DNA of 64,000 nt from Lojkania enalia (taxonomy: Eukaryota; Ascomycota; Dothideomycetes; Pleosporales), in NCBI GenBank assembly GCA_010094045.1, contig ML986653.1, forward strand, positions 124,001-188,000, read 5' to 3'. A program made the translations under genes and the position numbers. Below, piece by piece: positions 24,442 to 35,620 of this stretch (positions are counted from its first letter, which is position 1; each line of letters starts with the position of its first letter). The notes under the pieces are model-generated. The model was not told the origin of the DNA, searched no databases, and worked only from the letters and a program-made list of their open reading frames with translations.

Positions 24442-26480
24442 CTAAGCCTCTTGATTAACGTCAGTCGCTTCCTTGTACTTGCTCTTTGTGCGATTCCGCA
24501 CCCTCGCTTTCCCCTTGATAGAATTGTCATCGTTCTTCAACCCCTCCTCAATATCATTAAAATCATCATCACTTGCCTCCGGAATAAGTGATTGCTTATA
24601 TTTGGAAAGCACTGTGTGGCACAATACACAAGTGTTTAGCTGATCGGATGAGGGGATCTAAGACCGCCAACATTCGGACCTAAAGATATTGTCGACCCCG
24701 AGGGCGTCAAGGCAGATGGAATATTTCAGCTGGATAAGCTGATTGTAGAGAAAACTACTTTTTGTGCGAAGTTCGTAGCTTCCGCCATTGCTGGTCAATT
24801 TATACCACAGGATCCGGATTCGGCTAGTTCAGCGAAATGAGGCATTCATTGTCTCTTATGAAACGTCTTTTCTTGAAGCCCGTATTCTCATGGTACGGGT
24901 GGTAGACTATAGATACCGTTCCGGCGTTGGTATCGTCGTACAGTGGAGAAATCACTTGTGCAGAACGGACGGCTGTATGCCTGGTTATTATCGGACGTGT
25001 ACCATTTCCTGATACGCTGCTACCTAAAGATATGGTGGAATTTAGGAATTTGGACTGCATAATGTGACTGCCGGAAGATTTCATGACAAATAATATACAT
25101 GGTGGTGCAGTCGCAATGTGGAGCCGTGAGGAGGCGGTCATGTGTATGCCCTGCGTGGGCAGAAACGTACAAGATCTAGTTACGTTTGATTCAATTTATT
25201 CAACTATCCGTTTTACTGCTCATTCGCCGTCCCTGAAATTGTCTCGCTCTATTAATAAATCTAGGGCATCCAAACTGAAAGTGAAACATGTTCCATAGTA
25301 ACCTAAACCTAGAACAAAAGACCAATTAGAAAAACAGAACGATCAGACTTAAGATTCCAATCATCTAGAAGAAAGTAGTTTGTCGGACCCAAGTATCTGG
25401 GTTTACACTCTCTACTTTCTAGCCTCTTCTTCACCTGGAGCACGTTCAATGCATGAAAGGAATGATCACTCCAAAAATCGGATTTGAAGTATTCATGATT
25501 CGTCGCAAATTACGGTAGTAGATGTATTTTTGATCGACCTTTCAAAAGGAAAAATATTAATTAGTCTATGGAAATCCCACCTAAAGCGTGACTGACGGTG
25601 TTCAGTGTTGTTCGCTGGCTTCAACACTTAGTGAAACTTTGAAATGATCACGAAGGCCACAATCGGGAAATTTCCCAGAACTCTATATGTAGAATTGTCT
25701 AATTAACTGGTCAAACCTTTGTGGCATAATTACAGGTTATTGTGCAGTCTTCGAGTATTGAGGAACTGTATAAATTCGCTGCGAACACTACCTGTTTACC
25801 TGTAACGATAAGCTACTCGTGAAGATAATTTAAATATATTATCCGGAAGGATTTCATTTTTCCATGTCTCCGGACTTCATTGTGCTATCACAGGAGATTT
25901 CAATTCTGAATACTGTAAGACAGACAATTAAAATCTATATCAAGTAGGTGAACGCGACATTATTACGAAGATTTTGGAGATGAGAATAATCACAAGCTAT
26001 TTCCGATGTGGACTAGATTAGAACAACCTTAGTGTCTCCCGCTAATTCTCCCCTCCCACAAACATATGAAAATTGCTACCCAATAAATTGCGTCATTGTC
26101 TCTTCTTTATTGATCTATCATATGCTGCTTTAGCGACCATCGCAAGTCGTCATCCTATGTTGAGTGGTTCCGCCCCACAAATATTTACAACTTTATCCTT
26201 TCCATCCCGTTTCGTTAGACACCTCTGCCTTGGTCACACGTTAAACGTATCCTCCAACTCGCCTATAGATTCCCACAAATCTTCCCCCAAAATATGCATT
26301 CGATCCTTCCAATCTTGATGTTTTGTTAGCATAGGTCTTACAACTGTGAATAACGTTTGCCATTTGAATTCAAGGATCTCAACTCCTATTGGTAGGAAGC
26401 GTTGAATTGGTTCCATGAGTGAATTGTCATCTTCCCATAGCTTTGTCTAATATGGAATAACAGTTTTATGCAGAAACCCT
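24442..26480 (-). pseudogene. long decayed gene of unknown family
   Basis: Several minus-strand segments read as protein but are broken by stops and shifts. From 5' to 3' on the minus strand: TKLWEDDNSLMEPIQRFLP then ILGEDLWESIGELEDTFNV (26450-26234), followed in the same frame by TGA, TGA, TGA and TAG within the next 190 bp (KAAYDRSIKKRQ between them). Near 25290-25190 comes LDALDLLIERDNFRD with TGA and TAA. Near 24900-24442 comes YNQLIQLKYSICLDALGVD, TAG, then ASDDDFNDIEEGLKNDDN and the final stop. All stops fit C-to-T change of Gln or Arg codons. No domain is recognised. It may be one gene or two neighbours. Confidence 0.4.
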
Positions 26481-27315
26481 ATATCCGATGCTAAAGCGCG
26501 AGAACAAGGCGATAGCAACCTTCGTGGTTAGGGATGCCTTATATTTCGACGATATTTCCACTAATAGTAATAGACGTTTGTTTTACTCGTGTTTCGGAGC
26601 CCCTCTAATTTATGCAAGAGGACGGATCGGTCTATGAGGCATGTATTCGCGTTTTGAAATTAGTGGACGATGCATTCCTACAGAACATATGCGTGCAAGT
26701 CGGGAGACGGACTAGGCGATGGTCTTTATTGGATTTATTATAGCACATGGTGCGCTAGTCTGAAGGACCAGGGCCGTTGGATGACATCCTGGCTGCTCTG
26801 AAGGCGCTCTCGGGTAACAGCAAGGGAGAAATGATACTGGGAAAGCGTGCGAGGGTCAGGGTTACAGAATGACCTACGAGGCCCCCGAATATCTCACATG
26901 CCTGCTTCGTGATAATTCTTAGTCACCGGAGAGGATTAGTGACATTGGAATGCTTTAAAAACACCCCAGAACATTCTAGTTTTTAAAAGGCAGAGGCTAT
27001 CACATATAAAATCACTGCTACTGGCTATGCTTTGCTATACATATACTGTCTCGACTCATTAGATGTCACGTTGAGATCTTTTCATTTAGCGGTTAGTCGC
27101 GGCACACCTCACTAGACGTCGCCTAGTTAGCCAAGATACATACGTAATATACCTTGCATAAACATCCTACGGATTCGGGGGGTGGATGACCGAAGGTCAG
27201 TCCAAGTGACACCTAAATGCTCAAGACAAACGGAAAGATGAGGATTGCAAAAACTAGACAGTTTACTTCAGTATTTTTATAATTACGAGTTAATCTCATG
27301 TCTTGGATTCAGGCA

Positions 27316-28803
27316 TCAGTCTTCATCACTTTCCGTATACCAGTCTTCTCCATTACTCTCTTGCCAGTACTCATCACCACCCATATACCAGTCTTCTCCA
27401 TCACTTGCTTGCCCAAATTCATCATCTTCCGGTGGCAGACGTCTTCTCTCTAGCCGCAGCCAATCTTGTTGCCCCCGTATTCGCTCTTCCAACTCCGATT
27501 CCAACACTGACTGTCCTCGTTTGTGTTGTCCGGTATTTCGCTGATATACCCTCATTCGTCGTTGCTGTCTCCGATAGCGCTCTTCGATCTTCCACCGAGA
27601 ATGTATCATCTCCGGTCGTTGCAGTCTCCGTTTGCGCTCTTCTTGATGTCTGTGTGCCCTCCGAGAAAGATTTTCGCTAAGTCCCGACCCCCGTGGCATA
27701 TACTGTCTGTCGTTTTTAGAGGATGTAGGAGGGTTGGAAGATCTATCCGGTCCAAAGTGTTGTCGAGATATTTGGTAAGAATCTCTGGATAATTGAACAG
27801 ATGCCTCTCGAGGAGCTTGGCGACCTGTATTGTGATCTTGGCTAGACAATTCTGAAATTTGATTACTATTTTGATCCAACCGTGGCCAGGATTGATCCGA
27901 GAAGGCTAATATCATCCAAGGCCATTCGGTGTGTATTGAAGTTTCCGGATGTGGATGCAGTCGTTCGCGGTCCGTACCGTCGTATAATCTCGCACGTTGG
28001 TCGTATTCTAGATTTTCAATCACGTAGACTCGCCTAGAACGCACTGAAGTACCTCGATTAGTCCGCATAGGAGCTCGGACATTGGTATTTGCGTAGAAGC
28101 GCTGGTTCAACTGCTGTTCTAGACTTTCGAGGGAAAGCTGTGGCAGTGGCATAGTGGGTCGTGAATTTGACCTGAGTGGTCCCCGAAATTCCACAGACAG
28201 GTTGATGACTGATCGGGTCGGACGTAGGAGAAATGATTCGAGGGATTGACTGTAGAGCTCAGTGCGGCAATATGGACATGTCAGTTTCCCCTGTTCAACA
28301 ATCTGCATGTCGAACCACTTGAGTAAGCACCGTTCCCCAAATATATGTCCTTTGCAACCGTCGATTCCGACAATTACCAAAGCTGCATGTTCTTCATTAT
28401 CGAATTGGTCAAGGCAAATATTGCACGCCCCGTCGGGTACACTATTCTCGACAGGTATAAGGTGTTCCGCAATGAATTCATCCAAGCTATGACGTTGAGG
28501 TGAGACCCTTCCAGGAATATCTGGCTGAGGGATAGGAGGATAAGCTCCTCGTATGAAGTCGAAATCCAACGTAGGAGTTACAGAGTGTGAGCCTAGAGCT
28601 TGTTGGTCCAAAGGCGTGGTATCTATCAGTGAGGATGAAGGGGAGCCTGGTTGCTGTTCTGAGGGCGAAGCGGTAGTCGAAGGTGACGAAGTAGTAGGTG
28701 TATGCAGTTCTTCAGTTCTCTCAGAGCATTGCTGATGCCTGTCTCCAGGCTCTTGGTCATTATTACGTTCTTGGTTTCGTCCATTATGTTTTGCTTGATC
28801 CAT
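27316..28803 (-). CDS. RING-type zinc finger protein, intact
   Basis: A single-exon gene of 495 residues with no stops, in the middle of decayed sequence. A Ser/Thr/Pro-rich N-terminus leads to a RING finger at about 127-179: C127-x2-C130, C150-x2-H153, C159, C176-x2-C179. The fifth ligand position is Gly156 (HIFGERC in place of HxFCxxC), so seven of the usual eight ligands are present; I recall this variant from other fungal RING proteins. The C-terminal half is Arg/Gln-rich and ends in a tandem acidic motif: GEDWYMGGDEYW then GEDWYTESDED. RING proteins are commonly E3 ubiquitin ligases; that role is inference here. Sequence ahead of the ATG at 28803 has no obvious extra exon. Confidence 0.7.
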   Translation of the reverse strand: MDQAKHNGRNQERNNDQEPGDRHQQCSERTEELHTPTTSSPSTTASPSEQQPGSPSSSLIDTTPLDQQALGSHSVTPTLDFDFIRGAYPPIPQPDIPGRVSPQRHSLDEFIAEHLIPVENSVPDGACNICLDQFDNEEHAALVIVGIDGCKGHIFGERCLLKWFDMQIVEQGKLTCPYCRTELYSQSLESFLLRPTRSVINLSVEFRGPLRSNSRPTMPLPQLSLESLEQQLNQRFYANTNVRAPMRTNRGTSVRSRRVYVIENLEYDQRARLYDGTDRERLHPHPETSIHTEWPWMILAFSDQSWPRLDQNSNQISELSSQDHNTGRQAPREASVQLSRDSYQISRQHFGPDRSSNPPTSSKNDRQYMPRGSGLSENLSRRAHRHQEERKRRLQRPEMIHSRWKIEERYRRQQRRMRVYQRNTGQHKRGQSVLESELEERIRGQQDWLRLERRRLPPEDDEFGQASDGEDWYMGGDEYWQESNGEDWYTESDED

Positions 28804-29338
28804 CCCTCAATCTCGGCGTCGTATTGATTTAGAGCACTGATGAGAATCTGGAGCAATTTGGGGCTCTACCTCCACGGTTTGATCGAATCGAAGACGTAGA
28901 GAGTAAAGGCGGGAGGTAGATCGGACAGATTGAAAGGGAAACTTGACTATTTACTAAGTCGAATGAGTGTATAAATAAACTAGACTGTGTGAGATGGGCC
29001 AAATATTTTATAGATGGTCGATGCAACGACATTTCTATTTTCAAGAAATGATGACGGGCTATTAGGTCGTGACTACCCCCGGGTTTCGGATTATGATTAG
29101 TCATTTGTCATAAGGAAACTATGATGGTGGAAGTGGAGAGGCCCGCAGTACGAAATATTACTGTCGTAAAGCCATGTCGCCAGTAGAACTTGTTGAACGA
29201 TTGAAACACACATATAACCGCCTGGCCATCCCACAAAGCCATAGAACAAAAGCAATTCACACCCATCGGGTATCTCTTCTCTATAACCAACACTAAGGAA
29301 TCCAAACAATCAGCCTAATTTTGTTGGTTTCTGAGCCT

Positions 29339-30674
29339 TTAATTATGTAGGATAGGGCTGACAGAGTCGATCGCCCTGTGGAGTGATCTAGATCGGCCCC
29401 GGCGTACGGTGGGAGATGTGTCTACGCCCTCTTCATCAATACGAACTCGCTTTTGCGGGACGTTGTGTCGTTGGGTTTAACTTTGGGACTGCGTCGAAAT
29501 TGGCCGTCGAAAGAGCATTCTTTGCTTTCCAACAGGATCCATCTGGTTGGCTTCAAGCGTCGTAGCATAGAGTTCTCCTAACATTCCATCATACTCATCT
29601 AGTTCATCCTAAGTGGGAGTTTTAGTGAAGATTTCGGATGGTTCCAGCATTTCCACCTTCTTCTTTCCTTTCCTCTTCTCGTACATGTATGTCTCTGACT
29701 CTTTATTTCTCTCGGATTCAAATTTGTAGACCTTTCTCTTGATGGATGTGTGCTATTAACTTTCTGATTCCTAAACTTAACGAGCTATTCTCGCAGCTCG
29801 CGGACGCAGTCATATCCCATGAACCCGTCTACAATCTTTTCAGCCGAAGCTCTCACTTGATATTCAAGGAATTGGTGAATTGGTGACTTCTTGGCTAATG
29901 TGGTGGAAGGGTTACAATTATCTGGATTGATGTTGCTCATCAGGTGCTCCTTCCAGGCTTCGCTCGGCATCCATTCTTCTTCATCTTGCGGAGAGAACTC
30001 CGTAGCAGCCGGAATGGAGCTTGGCCAAAACCGAACGACAACACGTCTGCGAAGTTGCTTAATGCGAACAGTGTAATGCACCCATGTGGGGGTTGAGGTA
30101 GTGAAGAAAAATTTATCTAATCGGCGTTGAACTTATTTTTGACGAGAAGAAATGATTTCTATAACGTTATTAGAGGAGACTAGGGGCATTGATAAGGTAC
30201 CACCAACAAGAATGTACTTTACTTTCTCACGGCGGAGAGCCCCACCACCCCTCCCAAATGAGCCTGAGGTTGACTGCAACGGTGGTCCAACTCTTCCAGG
30301 TCTTGACAGGGTTCCTGATTGTTCTCTGCAACCTCCTTAATAAAGACCAAGAGCTCAGTCCTTGCTTTTCAAAGAACTGCATCTTCACTCCGAGGTAGAG
30401 TAGGTGTCTATTGGGTACGAACGGTGATGTTGGCATAAAACCTCCGGTAGAGATGGCGTGCAGTACCAAAGATTGCACTACGAAGGGTGAGGGACTTAAT
30501 TATTTAGCTGGCCTGCTCCCAGCCAGGTAGAAGAGCATAGTTTGGATCCCTAAGCTGCAATAACGCTGCTTGAAGCGGGAGATAGGAGTTGGTGAGATCT
30601 CTAACCACAGAGTTGACATCATGTTGAAAATGGGTGCTTGTCGTTTGAGTACTGGCCGCCGGTAGAGAAACGAA
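29339..30674 (-). pseudogene. decayed gene of unknown family
   Basis: Minus-strand segments in order: DLTNSYLPLQAALLQLRDPN, TAA, FGTARHLYRRFYANITVRTQ, TAG, TGA, RTELLVFIKEVAENNQEPC, a shift, then KYILVGGTLSMPLVSSNNV, TAA, and an open stretch with EEEWMPSEAWKEHL (30081-29785). After TAG and another shift, KGKKKVEMLEPSEIF, TAG, ELYATTLEANQMDPVGKQ, TAA and VRIDEEGVDTSPTVRRG end at a stop at 29339. All internal stops fit C-to-T change of Gln or Arg codons. Some shifts might be introns, but the stops inside coding-like text make a pseudogene more likely. No known domain is recognised. Confidence 0.45.
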
Positions 30675-31018
30675 TAATTATTCAAGTTGTATCCCTGGAA
30701 AGAAATCCTGCGTGAATAAGGAAACTACCTTATTTAGGCGGTGCTAGTGAATAGTAGATGGTTACAAAGTAGTAACTAACGACAATTTCCGTTACCTCAT
30801 GACAAACAAGTCAAGGCGCACAACAAAACACGTGCCACTGTAGTGATGCTGCTCGCTACTACAATTGTGTACTAACGGAAACAATCGCTATAGAGTGATA
30901 ATAAATGTGCATAAGAATGTTTATATTAATACAATCTAAAATACTTCGAATAGGTTGAAACGTTATTATTACCTCTCCAACATTTAGTACGCTTTCCAGA
31001 CATCGCCTACGCTTTTCC

Positions 31019-33362
31019 TTAACGAAGATATTTACCTTGTTGCTTACTTCCCCTGATACTGGTTCTACGTGATGTCCCAGTAGTGATAGGACTAGTACTT
31101 GCTCTCTTAGTAGTGACAGGTTTCCTAGCTTTGTCAGACCCAACCGTCTTAATTATCTTCCTCAACGTCCTATCTTTTCTTGGCGGCCTTCCCCTCCTCG
31201 CCGAAGGACGACGCAAAGGAATCTCACATCCTTCCAATTCTAAATCATATGGTAAAAGATCCCCGGGAGCCGCGGCTGTATAATATCCTGCAGCAAGTAC
31301 TCTGTGGACCGCTCCATCCTCGTCGGGCTCATGCAAAGGGTGTATCCTGGGAAGTGCGCCAGACATGAACACGTCTCCCGCTGCAACGGCTGTGTGTGGA
31401 AAGACGCCAACAATTTCAACCTCTTCATCGTCATCTGGTATTTTAATTACATAGTAGTCGTGCGAGACGGTATCTCGGGCGGCGGAAGTGCTACTCCACT
31501 TAAAGGTGCTAGGCTTTGATGTAGAGGGAGTTGGGCGTGGGATGGGTGGCCGCCTTAGAATTCGACCCGAAATCGCCCAAAATCCCATCTACAAAGCCCA
31601 ACCCTGTCGAATTAGCGGCTTGTGTAGATTTTCCGGCCACTTCCCTTTCTTGTCTCCGTTTTGCAAGCTCTTATGCTCACCTCTTGTGTTCGGTAATCCC
31701 TTCAGCTATTCGGAGGTCAAGGTGGAATCCCTACCCATACCTTCTCTAGGGGTAGATAAACCCTTGTCTATTGTTGGTTATGTTGTTTCTCTAGCACTGG
31801 CACCTATTGGAGTGAAGAATGCCGAGGTCATCTTCATAGGATCAGCGCTAGACTTGGTTTCAGATCCGCCGAACGCCCCGATCGACCTAGTATCAAAACT
31901 TCTAATAGAGACGATCGGAATGCTAGTAGATGGTTCAGCCGCAGCATTTTTGGTAGTCAGGCTTGATGGTCTAGTGCCGGTGCTTTTAGTCTCAAACAGT
32001 CTTGGCCTATTACCTGCGGTCTCACTGAAAAGTTTTTCATCAGGAGTGTCTTTAAGAGCAAATATGATATCTCGTGTGACCTGGCGTGCCCTCTCAAGGC
32101 TAGATTTAGGACCCTCACTAGTAGATAGAGATCGCTTTGGGGGGCTCGGGATCTTTTCTATCTTTTTCTTTTCCGGATTCAGGGATATCAAGTTCCTCAG
32201 ACGAAGTAAAATCATCATAGTCGAAGCCATAGCCACCGCGTCGTGGGACTATGGCTTTGATAGGTTCGGGCTCGCCTTCATCCTCCGTGTCCTTCGCATA
32301 GGCTTGATGCGGTTTTCGTGTAGACTTTGGAGAGGGGATAGAAGGCCGGCCAGACGTCTTGTTAGTTGCGGCTGTTGTACCTAACTTCTTCGTTAATGGA
32401 GCTAGGGCTGCTTGCGGCACGACGCGGGGATCCGCAGTACGACTCGGCGGTGAATCAGGACCAGGAACGCGAGGAGAACGGGGAGTAGAGCCGTAAGGGC
32501 ACCCTTGACAGGGAGTAGTACCATAATGTGAGTCGTCGATAGGACTGTCATAAGGGGTATGAAGAGCTCTTATATGAGCTGGAGCTGGGACCGGAACGCG
32601 CTTCGATGCTGAACCCCCAATCCTCCCTTCTTCGTCACTATTACCGCGTCCTGATGTTCCGAAGGGAAACCTCCTTATTCTACTCTTCCTAACCGAGGAG
32701 GGGTCATGGTTATCCTTGAACTTCCTCTTCGCGCCCACAGCCACCTCACCAACTTCATCCATTGTTAAGAGACCCTCTTTCACCATATGGAGAGCGTGGT
32801 AACGAATATCATCTATAAGGCGTTCAGGATTATCCTGAAGCAATAGCTCATAATATTTATTCCTCTCGATAAGCCGGAGAATACTGTATATTGCTAACCT
32901 GACTTTCCGTAGCTCTCGTTGCTGGCGGATGTTGTGCCTGATATATCTGTTGTGGAAAAATACTCCTGCCACAAAACCGCTGAGGAAACTGAAGATCATT
33001 TCCCATATGATTGCGACATATGGTCGGAGAGATTTAGGTAATAGGCCCCTGGCGGAAAAGTAATTCGTCAACTGCATGACGCGGCCCTCGATAGTGCCGA
33101 GCCCTAGAGAGGCATGTTTCGAGGCCGCATGCCGTGTAGGTACCGAAGTTGTCATTGCGGAACGTGTATTCATCGTTGGACGTGTCATTGCCGTTGTATG
33201 CGTTATTGTACTTGGCTGCATGGTCGTTGTCTGCATGACTGTCGTTGGACATGTGGTTGTCGATGAACTTGTCGTTGCTCTCACAGTGCCATATCGTTCT
33301 AGCAGCGAAGCTATCTTTTTCTTCATACCCTGATATGGCAGCTCTAACTTCGAGTCTTCCAT
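31019..33362 (-). pseudogene. membrane-anchored unknown protein gene, disrupted 3' half
   Basis: The first 414 codons (33362 to 32118) are open. They hold a Thr-rich stretch (about 28-75), one likely membrane segment at about 115-137 (IIWEMIFSFLSGFVAGVFF) and a basic, Pro-rich tail. Near 32174-32151, in an A-rich tract, the protein-like text moves to another frame (PSPPKRSLSTSEGPKSSLER). That frame continues to 31019 with three in-frame stops (TAA, TAG, TAG, between 31780 and 31588), then DYYVIKIPDDDEEVEIVGVF and a basic end (RRPSARRGRPPRKDRTLR) with an AT-hook-like RGRP. Either the gene is dying, or short introns I could not place remove the stops. No family is recognised. Confidence 0.45.
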
Positions 33363-34087
33363 TTTTAATACTTATCCCAACTAAGTTCTTAATAGATTTT
33401 CCCAAATAATGTGATAATCTAAATAATTTGCGCCCGCTCGACAGAATATGGAAGACGACAAGTATTTTGTCGCAATATTATACGTTGTATGAAAGCGGCC
33501 ATAATCGAGTGCCCTTTGTCTGTATAATTTATCGCCGGAAATGTTATGCCCTGGTATAGTTGTACAAGTGTCACTGTTAACAAAGAAAACAGCCCGCATT
33601 AATGAAGCTCCGACAGGACCCTCGACGTATCGCACCTGTCGAAAGGGACCGAATAATGTTCAGAACAATGACTTCGTACACTGCCATAGAACAAGAGATA
33701 GAGAGAGCTTGTACAAGTCTGCATAGTCTAACCCTGTGGTCTTCGCCAGGACGGAGGTAGTTCACTTTTCCGGTTCCGTCGACGCTTTGGCTTTCTTTTA
33801 CGCTACATCAGGACTCGGTCTGGTAGAATGAGACGGAGCCGGAATAGAGATACCTAGATAGCTAGCAAAGCGCTAGGGAGAGCATGCATCATCTGAGACT
33901 GGAATTTATCCAAAGCCAAGGGACTATTACTGGCAAATATGGAATTCGAGGCTAAAATAATGGATGCATTGAGTCAGACATGCAAAGAGATGACAAATAA
34001 GCGAATCAGAAATGCCAGTTCATCATTATCATGTGATATAAGACATATAGTGAAAATACGGCACACAAACAGGATACTAACCGTGCC
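33363..34087. other. intergenic between decayed compartment and UBL-WLM gene
   Basis: I see no gene. It marks the right edge of the gene-poor compartment; conserved gene density rises to the right. Confidence 0.5.
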
Positions 34088-35152
34088 TTACGAGGCTGAT
34101 CCGACGTCTTTTCTCTCTTGCTCCGCCTGCTTTGATTTCTTCAGCCTTTCCTCCGCCGCTTTGGCTAGAATATCTCTTCTGCTCAGGTTGCCTGCTGGAA
34201 CGTTGCCCCCAGTGCTGCTAGCCACTGTTTCTCCACCTCCACCACCCAGGACGAACTCCCCTCCTGTCCACCCACCGTGATCATACATCTCCTCCTCGGC
34301 GGGTTCGTAGTACTCTTCATTCCCTACACTCCTACCCCCGGACCTCCAATCATCCCTCTCCACTTCCCTTTCTATTTGTTTGCACAAATTCCAGAAATTG
34401 CGGTCGTGTGGGCCCCAGACGTTATGTGCCAACTCGTGACACAGCGTCTTCCGTATTGTCTTGTAATCTCTATATCCATCATATGCATCGGTTCTAAGTC
34501 GCAGCTCTATGACCTCGCCTTGATTTCTGTTCAATCCTAATGTACGTGATTCGTGTGTTGTATGTATGGCAGGATCCATCTCTGTGAGCAGCGGAACGCT
34601 GAATTTATGGGTCCGCATCGCCGCCTTAATGCCCGCGTCGTCGCGCAGCCGCTCGAGGAATCGCAGTGATCGGTCAGGATTGGGGAGATGGGGCAGTGGT
34701 CGCAGGGTGTGGAATGTGTACTGCGCTTCTTCTTGGATTCGCCTATAGTCACGATTTCGAGCGGGTGTCGCGGCTTTGATAGGGCTGGGTCTTCGAGGTG
34801 CTGAGGCGGCAGCAATGCTAGCGTTGAGCAAAGAAACTTCGGCGGAAGTACTACCCATCAAAGTAATCTTCTTAGAGGCAAGATCGGAGAGGGGAATGTT
34901 CGGGTTTTTGAAAGGTGGTTTCTGTAAACCTAATTTCCCGCCTGTAAGGAATTTCTGGTTTGACGGTGGAATAGAGAGTTCGATCGCGACCCTCTCCGAG
35001 AGCTCAGTGAGAGTCGCATCTTTTGGAAAGGATAATGATAGCGGTTTTCCGTGGTGGGTGAGCGTTAACTGGACTTCCCTGCCTAGCTCGGCGGAGAGAT
35101 GTGAATCTAAGTCTTGAGCGTCTGTGTTTGAAAGGTCTTCTGTTGATGCCAT
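34088..35152 (-). CDS. ubiquitin-like/WLM-domain metalloprotease (Wss1-like)
   Basis: A 354-residue single-exon protein with an N-terminal ubiquitin-like fold (about 25-100, LTLTHHGKPLSLSFPKDATL, LTGGKLG) followed by a WLM metallopeptidase domain (about 135-270). The zinc site is seen directly: H239-E-L-A-H243 and H249 (CHELAHNVWGPHDRNFW), preceded by the conserved LRLRTDAYDGYRDYKTIRKT. The WLM family includes yeast Wss1, which cuts DNA-protein crosslinks; the UBL-WLM arrangement matches the ubiquitin/metalloprotease fusion proteins of fungi and plants. The C-terminus is Gly-rich then basic, with no clear SUMO-interaction motif. ATG 35152 is used; the frame is open a little further upstream without an ATG. 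GTAAGG overlaps the stop, so a further short 3' exon cannot be excluded. Confidence 0.85.
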   Translation of the reverse strand: MASTEDLSNTDAQDLDSHLSAELGREVQLTLTHHGKPLSLSFPKDATLTELSERVAIELSIPPSNQKFLTGGKLGLQKPPFKNPNIPLSDLASKKITLMGSTSAEVSLLNASIAAASAPRRPSPIKAATPARNRDYRRIQEEAQYTFHTLRPLPHLPNPDRSLRFLERLRDDAGIKAAMRTHKFSVPLLTEMDPAIHTTHESRTLGLNRNQGEVIELRLRTDAYDGYRDYKTIRKTLCHELAHNVWGPHDRNFWNLCKQIEREVERDDWRSGGRSVGNEEYYEPAEEEMYDHGGWTGGEFVLGGGGGETVASSTGGNVPAGNLSRRDILAKAAEERLKKSKQAEQERKDVGSAS

Positions 35153-35620
35153 GACTATTTCCACTATGTGAATATGTGGTATTGTTAGTTATGCGATCAA
35201 TGTAATGTATATTGTAGTCGTGTTGCTATTATAATACTGACATTGGGTGACTTTTCGTCAGGCTTCCATCAGCGTCGCCGTCGCGTTGTTTGTAATCACC
35301 GGGCCACGCTAAAAACGTAGGGCACGTGACACAGGTTGCGCTACCTATCTAGGTAGCTCAAGGCTACATTCTTATTTAGTATGAATACCAAAGAATATAA
35401 CATGACCATGTATAAATTCCTTAACTAATGATGTGTTCATATAATTCTACCCGTTCGATCCAACGATATTTGCAACATTATTTGGGTATCAATGCTTCCA
35501 TTACAGTCTCAATAATAACTTCATCTTCCATCTAACGCCGATGATGTCCTAAAGTGCGCCGTGTGTACGCCTAGAAAAAGTTTTAAGGTGTAAATGTCAA
35601 TGTTCAAAAACTTTTTTTTG
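35153..35620. other. intergenic, UBL-WLM promoter side
   Basis: Holds the UBL-WLM promoter with a CACGTGAC site at 35323, and the 3' flank of the LicD-type gene. No gene is seen. Confidence 0.5.
35323..35330. promoter_or_regulatory. candidate Cbf1 / E-box site
   Basis: GGCACGTGAC, the same ten bases as at 12539-12548. It lies 171 bp upstream of the UBL-WLM start codon. Use in vivo is inference. Confidence 0.35.

Noticed and set aside
31488..32384. 298-codon plus-strand open frame
   Set aside because: It mirrors the minus-strand coding text of the disrupted gene; hydrophobic residues appear because Ser/Lys/Glu codons are read in reverse. No domain.
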